Positions 8,335 through 17,761 are shown, counted from the first letter of the stretch. The stretch is 64,000 bases of DNA from Adlercreutzia wanghongyangiae (GCF_035989245.1 NZ_JAYMFF010000009.1:186001-250000), one strand, 5' to 3'. Translations and numbers: made by a program. The notes: generated by a model from the sequence alone, not told the origin.

Positions 8335-10212
8335 CTAGAACTTTCGGCGCAAAAGGGCCAGGAAATGGGCATCGGGGCCGCCGGGTTCCAGGGCGACCGA
8401 GAAGAAGGGCGACCGCCCGTCCGACGACGCATCGCAGGGAACCACCTCGAAGGCGGCGCCGGCCTCGGTATCCAAGAAGGCGGCCACCGCATCGGCGTTC
8501 TCCTCGTGGGTGATGGTGCAGGTGGCATAGGCCAGGATGCCGCCCGGGGCCACGTGCGGCGCGGCGCTCGCGAGCAGGCGCGCGTCGAGGGCCGCCGATT
8601 CCTCGATGGTCTCGGGCCGCAGGCGCCAACGGATATCGGCGTGACGGCGCAAGGTGCCCAATCCCGTGCACGGCGAATCGACGAACACACGGTCGAAGGT
8701 GCGATCGCCCACCAGCTCGGTCAAGTCGGTGGCGTCGCCGATCAGCGGCTCGGCCACCTCAATGCCGTACTGCTGAACCCGTTCCTGCAGCAGCTTCGTC
8801 TTGAAGGCATGCACGTCCACGGTGACATAGTCGGGAATCTGCGCGCCGAAGCGGCGATAGGCGCAACTCTGATCCAGGATGGTCTTGGTGGCACGCCCGG
8901 CGCCGATCTCCAGAAACGACTGCGGAGCCTCCTGGCCCACCACAAGCGATGCCACAACTTGCGACGTGGCATCCGACACCAGCAGCAGACCCTGGCTGAA
9001 CATGCGACGCACGCGACCATCGTTCAGCGGCACGCCCGACACGATGCGGTAGCAACCCGGCACCGTGCGACCCGCCACCGTCACCGGCTCGGGCTCGCCA
9101 TGAGCGTCGGCCAGCACCGACACCACCTCGTCGTCGGAGGCCTTCACGGCGTTCACGGCGATGTACACCGGCGCGGGCTCGTTGGAAGCCACCATGAAGC
9201 TGTGGGCACCCTGGGGACCCATCTCGGCCAGCAGGCGCTGGGCCAGCCACACGGGGAAGCCGTGCAGGCGCGCGTAGGCGGCGATGTCGGTGCGGGGGTC
9301 GCCGAAGGGGAAGCTCTCCTTGGCGCGCACCACCCGCCGCAGCACCGCGTTGGCCAGGCCGCCGGCGCGGGGAGCCACCGATTTCACCAGCTCAACGCCT
9401 TGATCGACGGCCGCATGCGGGCTCTTCTGCAGAAAGATGATCTCATAGGCCGACAGGCACAGCGCGTCGCGCACCGCGGGGGCGGCGTCGTCGGGCGAGT
9501 CCATGCAGCTGCTGACGATGTCCTCCAGCGTGCCGCGGGTACTGGCCACGCCCAGCACCAGGCGCGTGGCGAAGGCGCGGTCCTCCCGCGAGATGCGCGA
9601 GGTGTCGATGGTCTTGGCGATGACGTCCTGGGCGAAGGCGTCGCGCTGGCGCAGCTGGTGAATGGCTGCCAAGGCCAGCTCGCGAGCCGTGGTGGCCCGA
9701 TGGGCCTTCGGGCCGCGCGCCCCGCCGCGCGGACCGCGGTCGTCGGATCGCGGGCCGCGGGGGGCATCCTGGTCGGGAGCAGCCATCAGCTTGCCGTCGA
9801 CGAAGATCTCGCGGGGATGGGAGGCCTCGCGGCTGTCGCGGCGCGGGCCGCCGCCGAAGCGAGGGCTGCGGTCGTCGCGCGGGCTGCGGGCGCGGTCGTC
9901 GCGCTGGTCGTAGCGGCGATCGTCGCGAGGGTGTTGGGGACGATCGTCGCGGGGACGGTCATCGCGCGGTGCGAAATCTCTGCGGGAACCGCGGTCCGCA
10001 CCGGGCCTGCCATCGCGATGCGGGCCGCCGGAAAAGCCGCCCTTGCGCGGGCCGCGATCGTCCTTGCGGGGACCGCGGAAATCGCGGTCGCCCCGCGCGC
10101 CGCCGGTACGGGGGCCACGGTTCTGACGCGCACCGCCCTGGGCGTTGCGATCGCCCTGGGATGCGCGGTCGTAGGAACGACGCTGATTGTGAGATCGGTG
10201 ATCGTTATGCAC
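8335..10212 (-). CDS. rsmB: RsmB-family rRNA cytosine-C5 methyltransferase with Arg-rich N-tail
   Basis: A 625-residue SAM-dependent 16S rRNA m5C methyltransferase (Sun/Fmu family). Residues 1 to about 170 are a disordered tail of Arg, Asp, Gly and Pro repeats (many DDR, RGG-like and GPR runs) absent from standard RsmB, which is about 430 residues. A NusB-like domain follows (TARELALAAIHQLRQ...), then the methyltransferase with DSPCTGLGT (catalytic Pro-Cys, about residue 514) and YATCTITHEEN (second conserved Cys, about 563). Motif I reads LEIGAGRATKT, less canonical than the usual APGGKT. Start GTG 10212 overlaps the fmt stop by 8 bases and has GAGGAAGGAAC upstream. Confidence 0.9.
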   Translation of the reverse strand: MHNDHRSHNQRRSYDRASQGDRNAQGGARQNRGPRTGGARGDRDFRGPRKDDRGPRKGGFSGGPHRDGRPGADRGSRRDFAPRDDRPRDDRPQHPRDDRRYDQRDDRARSPRDDRSPRFGGGPRRDSREASHPREIFVDGKLMAAPDQDAPRGPRSDDRGPRGGARGPKAHRATTARELALAAIHQLRQRDAFAQDVIAKTIDTSRISREDRAFATRLVLGVASTRGTLEDIVSSCMDSPDDAAPAVRDALCLSAYEIIFLQKSPHAAVDQGVELVKSVAPRAGGLANAVLRRVVRAKESFPFGDPRTDIAAYARLHGFPVWLAQRLLAEMGPQGAHSFMVASNEPAPVYIAVNAVKASDDEVVSVLADAHGEPEPVTVAGRTVPGCYRIVSGVPLNDGRVRRMFSQGLLLVSDATSQVVASLVVGQEAPQSFLEIGAGRATKTILDQSCAYRRFGAQIPDYVTVDVHAFKTKLLQERVQQYGIEVAEPLIGDATDLTELVGDRTFDRVFVDSPCTGLGTLRRHADIRWRLRPETIEESAALDARLLASAAPHVAPGGILAYATCTITHEENADAVAAFLDTEAGAAFEVVPCDASSDGRSPFFSVALEPGGPDAHFLALLRRKF

Positions 10213-11137
10213 GGGACCAAGTTCCTTCCTCGCCTCGCAGCGCGGGAACTCCGGCTGCGAAGGCCTTTGCCTCCATGGCGCGCTTGCCATCGGGCTTCAC
10301 TTCGATTACTTCCAGCACGCCCTCAGCGCACCCCAGGTACAGTCGCTTGGCTACAAGCGCCGCTGCTCCGGGCGCAAGGGCGGGGCCATCGAGGGCCGGC
10401 CGGGCAGCCAGCACCGTGACGGCGCGGTCGGCGATGAGGCAGCGCGACGGATGGGCAGCCCCGGAGGCACGCACCCGCCGATCGTTCACCGCGGCGGAAA
10501 CGGCGGGCTCCAGATCGAGCTCGCCCTTGGCGATTTTCTCGGCGTAGGTAACCTCGTCGGCGTTCTGCGCCACCCAGTTCACATGCCCCGCCTCCACCTG
10601 GTTCAGCGCCACCAGCAGGGCGCTCGCTCCCAAATCGGCCAGATCGGCGGTCAAGCTCGCCGCCGTGGCACCCTCGGCGGGAATGGAGCGGCACACGCAG
10701 AAGTCGCCCGTATCGAGCCCCTCCTCCATGGCCATAATGCACACGCCCACTTCCGCATCCCCCGCCAGAATGGCGCGCTCGATGGGAGCCGCGCCGCGCC
10801 AACGGGGCAGAAGCGAGCCGTGCACGTTCAGGCACCCGTGCACGGGAATGTCCAGCACCTCGGGGGGCAGAAGCGCCCCGTAGGCCGCCACGCAGACGAC
10901 GTCGGGGGCCAGCGCCGCCAGGGCCGCCTGCTCCTCGGCGTCGCGCAAGGTGCGCGGGGTGCGCACCGGGATGCCCGCGGCCTCGGCCACCTGCTTCACC
11001 GGCGAGGGCACCAGCTGCTTGCCGCGGCCGCGCACGGCGTCGGGCCGCGTGTACACGGCCACCACCTCATGCTGGGGAATCAGCTGCTCCAGGATGGATG
11101 CGGCGAAAGCCGGGGTGCCCATGAACACCACGCGCAC
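10205..11137 (-). CDS. fmt: Methionyl-tRNA formyltransferase
   Basis: A 310-residue cytosolic enzyme that formylates initiator Met-tRNA using 10-formyl-tetrahydrofolate. It shows the family opening VFMGTPAFAASILE, the LNVHGSLLPRWRGAAPI signature (about 108-124) with catalytic Asn/His, and GLDTGD. The C-terminal OB-like domain is present, and length is normal. Start is GTG at 11137, one base after the def stop, with GAGGTGA upstream. It is translationally coupled to def and overlaps rsmB, giving a def-fmt-rsmB translation/ribosome module. Confidence 0.97.
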   Translation of the reverse strand: MRVVFMGTPAFAASILEQLIPQHEVVAVYTRPDAVRGRGKQLVPSPVKQVAEAAGIPVRTPRTLRDAEEQAALAALAPDVVCVAAYGALLPPEVLDIPVHGCLNVHGSLLPRWRGAAPIERAILAGDAEVGVCIMAMEEGLDTGDFCVCRSIPAEGATAASLTADLADLGASALLVALNQVEAGHVNWVAQNADEVTYAEKIAKGELDLEPAVSAAVNDRRVRASGAAHPSRCLIADRAVTVLAARPALDGPALAPGAAALVAKRLYLGCAEGVLEVIEVKPDGKRAMEAKAFAAGVPALRGEEGTWSRA

Positions 11138-11138
11138 G

Positions 11139-11681
11139 TTACTTCACCTCGATATCGGTGTCGCCGGGACGGGCGCCCGCGGCCTTGGCCTCGTCGTAGG
11201 CGCGCAGGGCCTCGATGCGCGTGACCGGATCGCAGCTCTCGAACAGGGTCTTCCCGTTCAGGTGATCGATCTCGTGCTGCAGGCAGCGGCCCAGAAGCCC
11301 GTCGCCCTCGATCTCCCACAGCTCGCCGTCCAGGTCGTAGTACTGCACGCGGGCCCAGGGCTGGCGCTTTACGGGAATGGTGACGCCGGGGCACGACAGG
11401 CACCCCTCGCCGCCTTCCTCCGGCTCGCCGGAAAGCTCCATGATCTCGGGGTTCACCAGCACGATGGGGTTCTTCTCGCCCTTCTCGCCGTCCCAATCCA
11501 CATCGATGACGACGAGGCGCTTGGTAACGCCCACTTGGGGGGCGGCGATGCCGCAGCCGTAGTTCTTGTACATGGCGTGGGCCATCTGCTTCGACAGGCG
11601 GCGCAGGGACTTGTCGGTGGGGTCGCACGGCTCGCACACGGTGGCGAGCAGCGGGTCGGGGGCGATGACGATGGGCAGCAC
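11139..11681 (-). CDS. def: Peptide deformylase
   Basis: A 180-residue metalloenzyme that removes the formyl group from nascent proteins. All three family motifs are intact: GCGIAAPQVG (motif 1), EGCLSCPG (motif 2, metal-binding Cys) and QHEIDHLNG (motif 3, HExxH). Start is GTG at 11681 with AAAGGAG upstream. It is paired with fmt, as in most bacteria. A 117-bp gap separates it from dnaG, so a separate promoter is possible. Confidence 0.97.
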   Translation of the reverse strand: MLPIVIAPDPLLATVCEPCDPTDKSLRRLSKQMAHAMYKNYGCGIAAPQVGVTKRLVVIDVDWDGEKGEKNPIVLVNPEIMELSGEPEEGGEGCLSCPGVTIPVKRQPWARVQYYDLDGELWEIEGDGLLGRCLQHEIDHLNGKTLFESCDPVTRIEALRAYDEAKAAGARPGDTDIEVK

Positions 11682-11798
11682 CGAGGCTCCTTTTCTCTTG
11701 TATGGAATTCCGCAATGCGCGGCGGAATGGCATGAAGTTGCGTATAACTAATTCATTGTGACCCCAACGACCCGCGCTGTCCAGATGCGGCGCGAAAT

Positions 11799-13649
11799 CT
11801 ACGAATGCGGCATGGCGCGGTGGGCCACGCGGCGGGCGGCCACGTCCATCTGCAAGGTGGCGATGGCGGTGTGCAGCAGCTCGGCCTCCTCGGATGTCAC
11901 GCCGGCCGCCAGCTGCGCCCGCAAGGCGCCGATGGCGTCCTCGGCGTCGCCCAAGGCCAGCTCCTCGGCCAGATAGGCCCCCGTCTCCTCGGCTGAGGCG
12001 CCCTCGCGCCCCAAGCTGCCGGTGAGCACGCGGGCCGCATGGGGCGTGACGAGGGCCGCCCGCGTGACGATGTCGACGCCGGCGGCAGCCGGGTTCTCGG
12101 CCAACGTGGCCAAAATGCTGTCGGCCAGCAGCCGGTGCACGTCCTCGTGCCACTGAATCTGCGCCAGGGCATCGGCATGGGCCAAGCCCACCGACGGGTT
12201 CTGAGCCACCAAGCCCAGAAACTCCCGCTCGAAGCGCAGGCGGTTGCGCTCGGCGCGCGACAAGGTGCGCACGGGCCGGGGCGGGGCAGCCGCAAGCGGG
12301 GCGTCCTCGTCGTCGCGCGATTGGAAGCGCGGGGGTTCCTTCGCGGCCAGGGCCTCCAGCACGTCGTTCTCGCGCAGGCGCAGCCGGCCCGCCAGGCGCA
12401 CCGCGTAGTCCTTCGCCAGAATAGACTCCTTGATGGGCGCGAGCACGCCCAGGCAGTCCTCCAACGCGCGGGCACGGCCCTCGGCGGCCTGCAGGTCGTG
12501 GTTCGCCAGGCGCCGCTCGATGCCGTATTCCAGAAGGGGCTTCGCATCGTCCACCAGCGCGCGCAGCGCATCGGCCCCCCGGGCGGCCACGAACTCGGCC
12601 GGATCCAGGTTGTCGGGCAGCGTGACGGCCACCAGGTCCACCTGGGAGCGGCCGGCCTCGGGGGTCATCGACTTGTCGATGAAGGCGAGCGCCCGGTCGG
12701 CGGCGCGCTGGCCGGCGGCGTCGCCGTCGAACAGGTACACGATGCGCTTCGACGCGTGGCGCGACAGCACGCGAATATGGCGCAGCGTGAGCGCCGTGCC
12801 CAGTGTGGCCACCACGTTCTTGATGCCGGCCTCGTGCAGCGCGATGACGTCGGTATAGCCCTCCACCACGATAGCCACGCCCGACGAGGCCATGGCGGCC
12901 TTCGCATGGTCGAGCCCGTAGAGCACCTGCGACTTGTGGAACAAGGGCGTTTCCTGGGAGTTCAGGTACTTCGGCTCGCCCGTGCCGATGACCCGCCCTC
13001 CGAAGGCGATGCAGTCGCCCGACACGTCGAAGATGGGAAACATCACCCGGTTGTAGAACCGATCGCGCACCGGGCCGCCGCGCCCGGCCAGGGCCACGTT
13101 GGCATCGATCATGTCGGCGGTGGAGAACCCCAGCTGCGACAGGTGCCGCACGAGCGCCCCGCGGCCGGGCGCGAAACCCAGGTTCCACGTGTTGGGCACG
13201 TCGCCCCCGAACCCGCGGCCGGCCAGATAGGACCGGGCCGCATCGGCCTCGGGGCCGCGGCCGCGCATCAGCTGGGTATGGTAGAACTCCGCCGTGCGAG
13301 CGCAGACCTCTTTCAGACGCGCCTTGCGGCTGGCCGGAATACCCCGGCCCCCCTCTTCCACGATGTCGATATGGGCGCGCTCGGCCAAACGGCGCACCGC
13401 CTCGGGAAAGGTGAGGTCCTCGGTCTTCATCACGAAGGAGAACACATCTCCCCCCTCGCCGCAGCCGAAGCAGTGCCACAGCTGGGTGGAAGGGTCGATC
13501 TTGAAGGAGGGCGTCTTCTCCTGGTGCAAGGGACAGCAGCACCAGAAGTCGCGACCCTTCTGCTTCACGGGCACCCGTTCGCCGATGACGGCCACGACGT
13601 CGCTGGCGTCGCGCACCTTCTGAATGTCCTCGTCGCTGATGCCCGCCAC
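11799..13649 (-). CDS. dnaG: DNA primase
   Basis: A 616-residue replicative primase. The N-terminal CHC2 zinc ribbon is complete (CPLHQEKTPSF ... HCFGCGEGGD). The RNAP/TOPRIM core has VEGYTDVIALHEAG and LFDGDAAGQRAADRA, supplying the catalytic Glu and Asp residues. The C-terminal helicase-interaction region is Ala-rich. I chose GTG at 13649 (AGGAG eight bases upstream) over an upstream ATG, because ISDEDIQKVRDASD matches the usual N-terminus. It is transcribed divergently from dgt across about 130 bp, which must contain both promoters. Confidence 0.95.
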   Translation of the reverse strand: MAGISDEDIQKVRDASDVVAVIGERVPVKQKGRDFWCCCPLHQEKTPSFKIDPSTQLWHCFGCGEGGDVFSFVMKTEDLTFPEAVRRLAERAHIDIVEEGGRGIPASRKARLKEVCARTAEFYHTQLMRGRGPEADAARSYLAGRGFGGDVPNTWNLGFAPGRGALVRHLSQLGFSTADMIDANVALAGRGGPVRDRFYNRVMFPIFDVSGDCIAFGGRVIGTGEPKYLNSQETPLFHKSQVLYGLDHAKAAMASSGVAIVVEGYTDVIALHEAGIKNVVATLGTALTLRHIRVLSRHASKRIVYLFDGDAAGQRAADRALAFIDKSMTPEAGRSQVDLVAVTLPDNLDPAEFVAARGADALRALVDDAKPLLEYGIERRLANHDLQAAEGRARALEDCLGVLAPIKESILAKDYAVRLAGRLRLRENDVLEALAAKEPPRFQSRDDEDAPLAAAPPRPVRTLSRAERNRLRFEREFLGLVAQNPSVGLAHADALAQIQWHEDVHRLLADSILATLAENPAAAGVDIVTRAALVTPHAARVLTGSLGREGASAEETGAYLAEELALGDAEDAIGALRAQLAAGVTSEEAELLHTAIATLQMDVAARRVAHRAMPHS

Positions 13650-13777
13650 GCGCCGCGCTCCTTTCGCCCTTGTCAGCCGGTTCCCTTTTCCTGTGAAGTA
13701 TAGCACCTCGCCTGCAAACAAATGTTTCAGACACTACAATAGGCCGCGAACGACGATAAGCGAGAAAGCGAGCGACC

Positions 13778-15001
13778 ATGCCATCTGCCACGCCCCCCTA
13801 TCTCACCTTGGACCCCCTGGTGGAGGCCGCCATCCGCGAGGACCGCGCGGCGGGCGCCCTGTCGAAGTGGCGCACCGACGACGCGGACGTACTGCGCCGC
13901 GAGGACCTTCCCCACGATGCGGCCACCCTGGCCCGCCCCGCCTTCGTGCGCGACATCGAGAAGGTGCTGAACATTCCCGCCTACAACCGCTATGCCGACA
14001 AGACCCAGGTGTTCTCCTTCGCGGAAAACGACGAGATAAGCCGGCGCGGGCTACACGTGCAGCTGGTCAGCCGCGTGGCCCGGGGCATCGGGAGTCTGCT
14101 CGGGCTGAACTGCGACCTCATCGAGGCCATCGCGCTCGGCCACGACGTGGGCCACACCCCTTTCGGGCACGCCGGCGAGCGCTTCCTATCGGCATGCTAC
14201 CACGCCCGCACGGGCCGCTTCTTCAACCACAACGTGCACTCGGTGCGCGTGCTGGACCAGCTGTACCGCCGCAACATCTCGCTGCAGACGTTGGACGGCG
14301 TGCTGTGCCACAACGGCGAGTTCGCCCAACAGCGACTCGTGCGCGGCACCTGCGCTTCCTTCGACGAACTGGACGAGCTGGCCGAGACCTGCAACGCCGA
14401 CGAGCAGACCATCAAGAGCCTGCGCCCCTCCACGCTGGAGGGCTGCGTGGTGCGCGTGGCCGACATGATCGCCTACATCGGGAAGGACCGCCAAGACGCC
14501 CTGGCCATGGGGGTGATCGACTCGCTGTCGGTGTTCGACTCCGACGTGATCGGCACCGCCAACGCGAAGATCATCAACAACCTCACCGTGGACATCGTGA
14601 ACAACTCCTACGGGCGCGACCACATCGCCATGAGCGAGGAGGTGTTCGCCGACTTGAAGCGGGCCAAGCGGCAGAACTACGAGGTCATCTACTTGAAGGA
14701 GGGCATGGTCGACGAGACCGAGAACCTGGTGGAGGAGATGTTCGAGGAGATGTACGCGCGCCTTCTGGCCGACCTGGCGGCCGGACGCGAGGACTCGCCG
14801 CTCATCCGCCACCACGTGAAGCGCCTGTGCGACACGTCACGTTCCATCACGCCCGAGGCCTACCTGGCCGGCGAGCCCAACCAAATCGTAGTGGACTACA
14901 TGGCGTCCATGACCGACAGCTACTTCATGGCCGTGTACGCGCACCTGTTCCCGGAAAGCCCGCGCCACATCCAAACCCGCGGCTATTGCGCCGATCTTTA
15001 A
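13778..15001 (+). CDS. dgt: dGTPase-like HD-domain triphosphohydrolase
   Basis: A 407-residue HD-superfamily protein of the deoxynucleoside triphosphate triphosphohydrolase group, which cleaves dNTPs to nucleoside and tripolyphosphate. Metal ligands are visible: the early R/H region TQVFSF..., ALGHDVGHTPFGHAGE near residue 120 (HD plus downstream His), and later DMIAYIGKD. The usual N-terminal Arg-rich substrate segment is short. Divergent placement next to dnaG is common in actinobacteria and fits a role in dNTP balance. The start ATG 13778 has GAAAGCGAG upstream. Confidence 0.92.
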   Translation: MPSATPPYLTLDPLVEAAIREDRAAGALSKWRTDDADVLRREDLPHDAATLARPAFVRDIEKVLNIPAYNRYADKTQVFSFAENDEISRRGLHVQLVSRVARGIGSLLGLNCDLIEAIALGHDVGHTPFGHAGERFLSACYHARTGRFFNHNVHSVRVLDQLYRRNISLQTLDGVLCHNGEFAQQRLVRGTCASFDELDELAETCNADEQTIKSLRPSTLEGCVVRVADMIAYIGKDRQDALAMGVIDSLSVFDSDVIGTANAKIINNLTVDIVNNSYGRDHIAMSEEVFADLKRAKRQNYEVIYLKEGMVDETENLVEEMFEEMYARLLADLAAGREDSPLIRHHVKRLCDTSRSITPEAYLAGEPNQIVVDYMASMTDSYFMAVYAHLFPESPRHIQTRGYCADL

Positions 15002-15022
15002 GCTTCGCTCGCCTTGACGGGA

Positions 15023-15052
15023 CCAGGCACCTGCTGAAACCTCGCTGACTTT
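15023..15052. repeat. Half-copy of repeat family B
   Basis: CCAGGCACCTG, then GAAACCTCGCTGAC, matches the reverse complement of 1242-1272 with three differences. It lies between convergent dgt and rnhA. No central hairpin is present here. Confidence 0.55.
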
Positions 15053-15074
15053 CGGTGCACCCTCTATCTTTTGC

Positions 15075-15554
15075 CTATTCTTTAAATCCGGTATCTGGCT
15101 GGTGGCAGGCGGGGTTGTCGGCAGCGGCGGTGGCCAGCGCGTCGCAGCGCTCGTTCTCGGGATGGCCCGCATGGCCCTTCACCCACACGAACGTCACCCG
15201 GTGGGGCTCCTTCGCCGCCAGCAGGCGCTGCCACAGGTCGACGTTCTTCACGGGCTGCTTCTGGGCGTTCTTCCAACCGCGGCGCAGCCAACCGGCCACC
15301 CAGTTCTGGTTGAAGGCGTTCACCAGGTACTGGGAGTCGGAGTACACCGTCACGTCGCAGGGACGGCGCAGAGCCTCCAGGCCCACGATGCAGCCGAGCA
15401 GCTCCATGCGGTTGTTGGTAGTGCACGAGAAGCCGGCCGAGAACTCCTTCTCGTGCACCGCCCCCGAGGGCGCACGGTAGCGCAGGATGGTGCCGTAGCC
15501 GCCCGGACCCGGGTTGCCGCGGGAGCTTCCGTCGGAGTAGAGCATCACTTCCAT
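15075..15554 (-). CDS. rnhA: Ribonuclease HI
   Basis: A 159-residue enzyme that cuts RNA in RNA-DNA hybrids. Motifs are LYSDGSSRGNPGPGGYG (first catalytic Asp), NNRMELLG (Glu), YSDSQYLVNAF (second Asp) and WVKGHAGHPENERCDALA (His and final Asp), all intact. The start ATG at 15554 gives the canonical N-terminus; longer readings run into the neighbouring regulator's coding frame. It is convergent with dgt. Confidence 0.96.
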   Translation of the reverse strand: MEVMLYSDGSSRGNPGPGGYGTILRYRAPSGAVHEKEFSAGFSCTTNNRMELLGCIVGLEALRRPCDVTVYSDSQYLVNAFNQNWVAGWLRRGWKNAQKQPVKNVDLWQRLLAAKEPHRVTFVWVKGHAGHPENERCDALATAAADNPACHQPDTGFKE

Positions 15555-15651
15555 GGCGTCGCCGCCTTCCCTCGCCGCGTCGGCGCACCCGCGCACGTGG
15601 CCTGCGGCGACAAATTCGCTGAACGAGTATGTTGACTGACCGCCCACGGCG

Positions 15652-17139
15652 CTATAGCTCGCGCTCCTCGCGCTCGCCCAGATCGATGAGCTCCTGGCGG
15701 GTGTGCACGCCGCACTTCCCGTAGATGCGGCGCAGATGGGTGTCCACGGTGTTCTTCGAGATGAAGAACTCGCCGGCGATGCGCTCGGCCGTGCGGCCGC
15801 GCAGGGCGAGCGGCAGAATCTCCGCCTCGCGCTTCGACAGCTTCGCCCGGGTCGCGATGCGCTCGCAGGCCTCCTGGAAGCGATCGCTTTGGGCCACCAC
15901 CACCGAGAGGGCCGCCATATCGCGCTCGGTGAACAGGAACAGGTAGGCGTACAGCGCCGCCACTCCGGCGAAGGCCACAAGCGCCGCGGCGGCATCGAAC
16001 GTGCCGGGCAGTCCCGAGACCACCCCGCCCGCCAGCATGCCGGCGATCTCGCCGGCGAACAGGGCCGAGAAGCCGCGCGCGAAGGAGCGCACCGCACCGC
16101 GGCCCGTGATGCGGCCCATGATGAGGAAGAGCGACACCAGCACGGTGAAGATGCCGAGATAGCCCGCCAGCACCACGGCCACCCCCGACACCCCCACGCT
16201 CGCGAGCAGCGGCACGGCCACGAAGCCGCCGCCCATCAGCAGCACGGCCAGGCGGTAGGCGCCTCCGAGCGGCCCCACCTCCTGATCGGGGCCGGCGGGC
16301 AGCACGGCGCGCACCCCCGACGACAGCGGACGGCCGCCGTACAACTGCAGGGCGGCGATGCAGTAGAGCACGAACAGGAGGAAGGTGACGGAAAGCGACG
16401 CGTAGGCCGAGAACGCGGCGCTCGCGGCCAGGGCCTCCACGGCGCCGGTGGCCATGCCGTACACAGCCGTGCCCGCCACGATGCGCCCCGACAGCTTGAC
16501 GGCCTCGTCCGACGGCGCCGCCTCCGTTGCCGGCGAAGGCGAAGGAGCGGCGGGGTCGTCGGCGCTCTGCGGGGTGACAGCGCCCAGGCTGCGCAGCGCC
16601 CAACCGCTTACCAGGGGCAGCGCGTACAGCACCACGTACACGCCCTGGATGGGCACCGCCACGACGAAGAAGCACACGGCGGCGCCCAGGGCGCTGCCGA
16701 TGAACACCTCGGGCACCGACTGGTCGATGGGAGCCTGCCCCAGCACGCGGCCCCACAGGCACAGCAGAAGCGCGAGCGGCACACCGGCCACCACCCCCTC
16801 GGCCACGGCGAGGGCGAGCCAGGGCACATTCGGATGCAGCGCCTGCACCGCCACCAGAGCGAACAGGGCCAACGTCAGCGGGGCGGCGAAGCACACCGCA
16901 AGCCGCTCGGCCGCCACCATGAGACGGGCTCGGGGACCAGGTCGCATCATGAGGGCGAACGTAACGGCCATGGACATCAGCACGCACAGCAGATCGGCGC
17001 GATCGACGAGAAAGCCGCGCTCGGGTCCTTCGTTGTACGATCCCAGGTACAGCATGGTGAAGAGGAAGGCCTGGTTGCAGCCGAAGCCGATAATGGCGCA
17101 CCGTGCCTGGTACACGCGCGGCGGTGCCGAATGAGCCAT
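15652..17139 (-). CDS. LuxR-family regulator with multi-pass membrane domain
   Basis: A 495-residue protein with about 12 predicted hydrophobic segments over residues 10-420 (for example ALFALVAVQAL, FLLFVLYCIAALQLY, AAALVAFAGVAALYAYLFLF). A C-terminal LuxR helix-turn-helix follows (LSKREAEILPLALRGRTAERIA ... KNTVDTHLRRIYGKCGV, about 430-490). A membrane domain directly fused to a LuxR output, with no kinase partner, is typical of Eggerthellaceae one-component sensors. The start ATG 17139 has GGGGAGGG upstream. Its target is unknown. The neighbour tatA is on the same strand but separated by a terminator. Confidence 0.93.
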   Translation of the reverse strand: MAHSAPPRVYQARCAIIGFGCNQAFLFTMLYLGSYNEGPERGFLVDRADLLCVLMSMAVTFALMMRPGPRARLMVAAERLAVCFAAPLTLALFALVAVQALHPNVPWLALAVAEGVVAGVPLALLLCLWGRVLGQAPIDQSVPEVFIGSALGAAVCFFVVAVPIQGVYVVLYALPLVSGWALRSLGAVTPQSADDPAAPSPSPATEAAPSDEAVKLSGRIVAGTAVYGMATGAVEALAASAAFSAYASLSVTFLLFVLYCIAALQLYGGRPLSSGVRAVLPAGPDQEVGPLGGAYRLAVLLMGGGFVAVPLLASVGVSGVAVVLAGYLGIFTVLVSLFLIMGRITGRGAVRSFARGFSALFAGEIAGMLAGGVVSGLPGTFDAAAALVAFAGVAALYAYLFLFTERDMAALSVVVAQSDRFQEACERIATRAKLSKREAEILPLALRGRTAERIAGEFFISKNTVDTHLRRIYGKCGVHTRQELIDLGEREEREL

Positions 17140-17195
17140 GGGCCCTCCCCTCTTGTCGTCAGTTATGTCCGACGGAGTATTGTACCCCAAAAGAG

Positions 17196-17237
17196 AAACG
17201 AAGCGGCACGGACCTTGGGGCCTGTGCCGCTTCGTTT
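17196..17237 (-). terminator. Terminator after tatA
   Basis: A 13-14 bp stem (AAACGAAGCGGCAC / GTGCCGCTTCGTTT) is followed on the minus strand by CTCTTTTGG. It separates tatA from the LuxR gene. Confidence 0.8.
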
Positions 17238-17296
17238 GGGAGGGAGGGTTTGAACGAACCCCGCGCCCGAAAGGCGACGGGGACGGTTCACGAATG

Positions 17297-17548
17297 TTAT
17301 TCGGCCTTCTTCTTGACGACCTTCTTCACCGCGGTGGTCTTGGCCGGAGCCGGCTCGGGCTCCTCCTCGACCACTTCCACGACCTCTTCCTCGTCGTCCT
17401 TCTTGTCGAAGGCCATGCCCTCGCGCAGGCTTTTCACGGTCTTGCCGAGGGAGGCGCCCAACTTGGGCAGGTTCTTCGGCCCGAAGATGAGCAGCACGAC
17501 GATGAGGATGATAACGAGCTCGGGAACGCCCAGTCCGAGGATCTTCAT
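17297..17548 (-). CDS. tatA: Sec-independent translocase TatA
   Basis: An 83-residue Tat pore subunit: one N-terminal membrane helix (ELVIILIVVLLIFGPKNLP, about 10-28) with the family FGPKNLP hinge, an amphipathic helix (LGASLGKTVKSLREGM), and a charged Glu/Lys/Ala/Pro tail. The start ATG 17548 has GAAGGAGAAC upstream. No tatC lies in the window. A Tat client is present at 26022-27719. It is a monocistronic gene with its own terminator. Confidence 0.95.
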   Translation of the reverse strand: MKILGLGVPELVIILIVVLLIFGPKNLPKLGASLGKTVKSLREGMAFDKKDDEEEVVEVVEEEPEPAPAKTTAVKKVVKKKAE

Positions 17549-17687
17549 AGCAGGTTCTCCTTCTTGCTTCCGAAGGCGGTCGGTTGCTTCGCGCCGCGCT
17601 TCACGGTTGCTTGCGTTTCGATGGTGCCCACTATGCCCCCTTCTAAGCTCTCTGCCTATCACGCAGACCCGTGATTTTGTCACGCAA

Positions 17688-17724
17688 ACGAGAAAATTCC
17701 CTGTCACGTGTTTGCGTGACAGGG
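17688..17724 (-). terminator. Terminator-like hairpin between ilvC and tatA
   Basis: CCCTGTCACG / CGTGACAGGG with a six-base loop (17699-17724), followed on the minus strand by AATTTTCTCG. A further GTCACGCAAAC at 17679 is an inverted match to GTTTGCGTGAC at 17710. The second pairing could instead be an operator for tatA. Confidence 0.7.
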
Positions 17725-17761
17725 AGCGTTTCGGCTGGTCAGGAACTTATGGGACAGGAGA

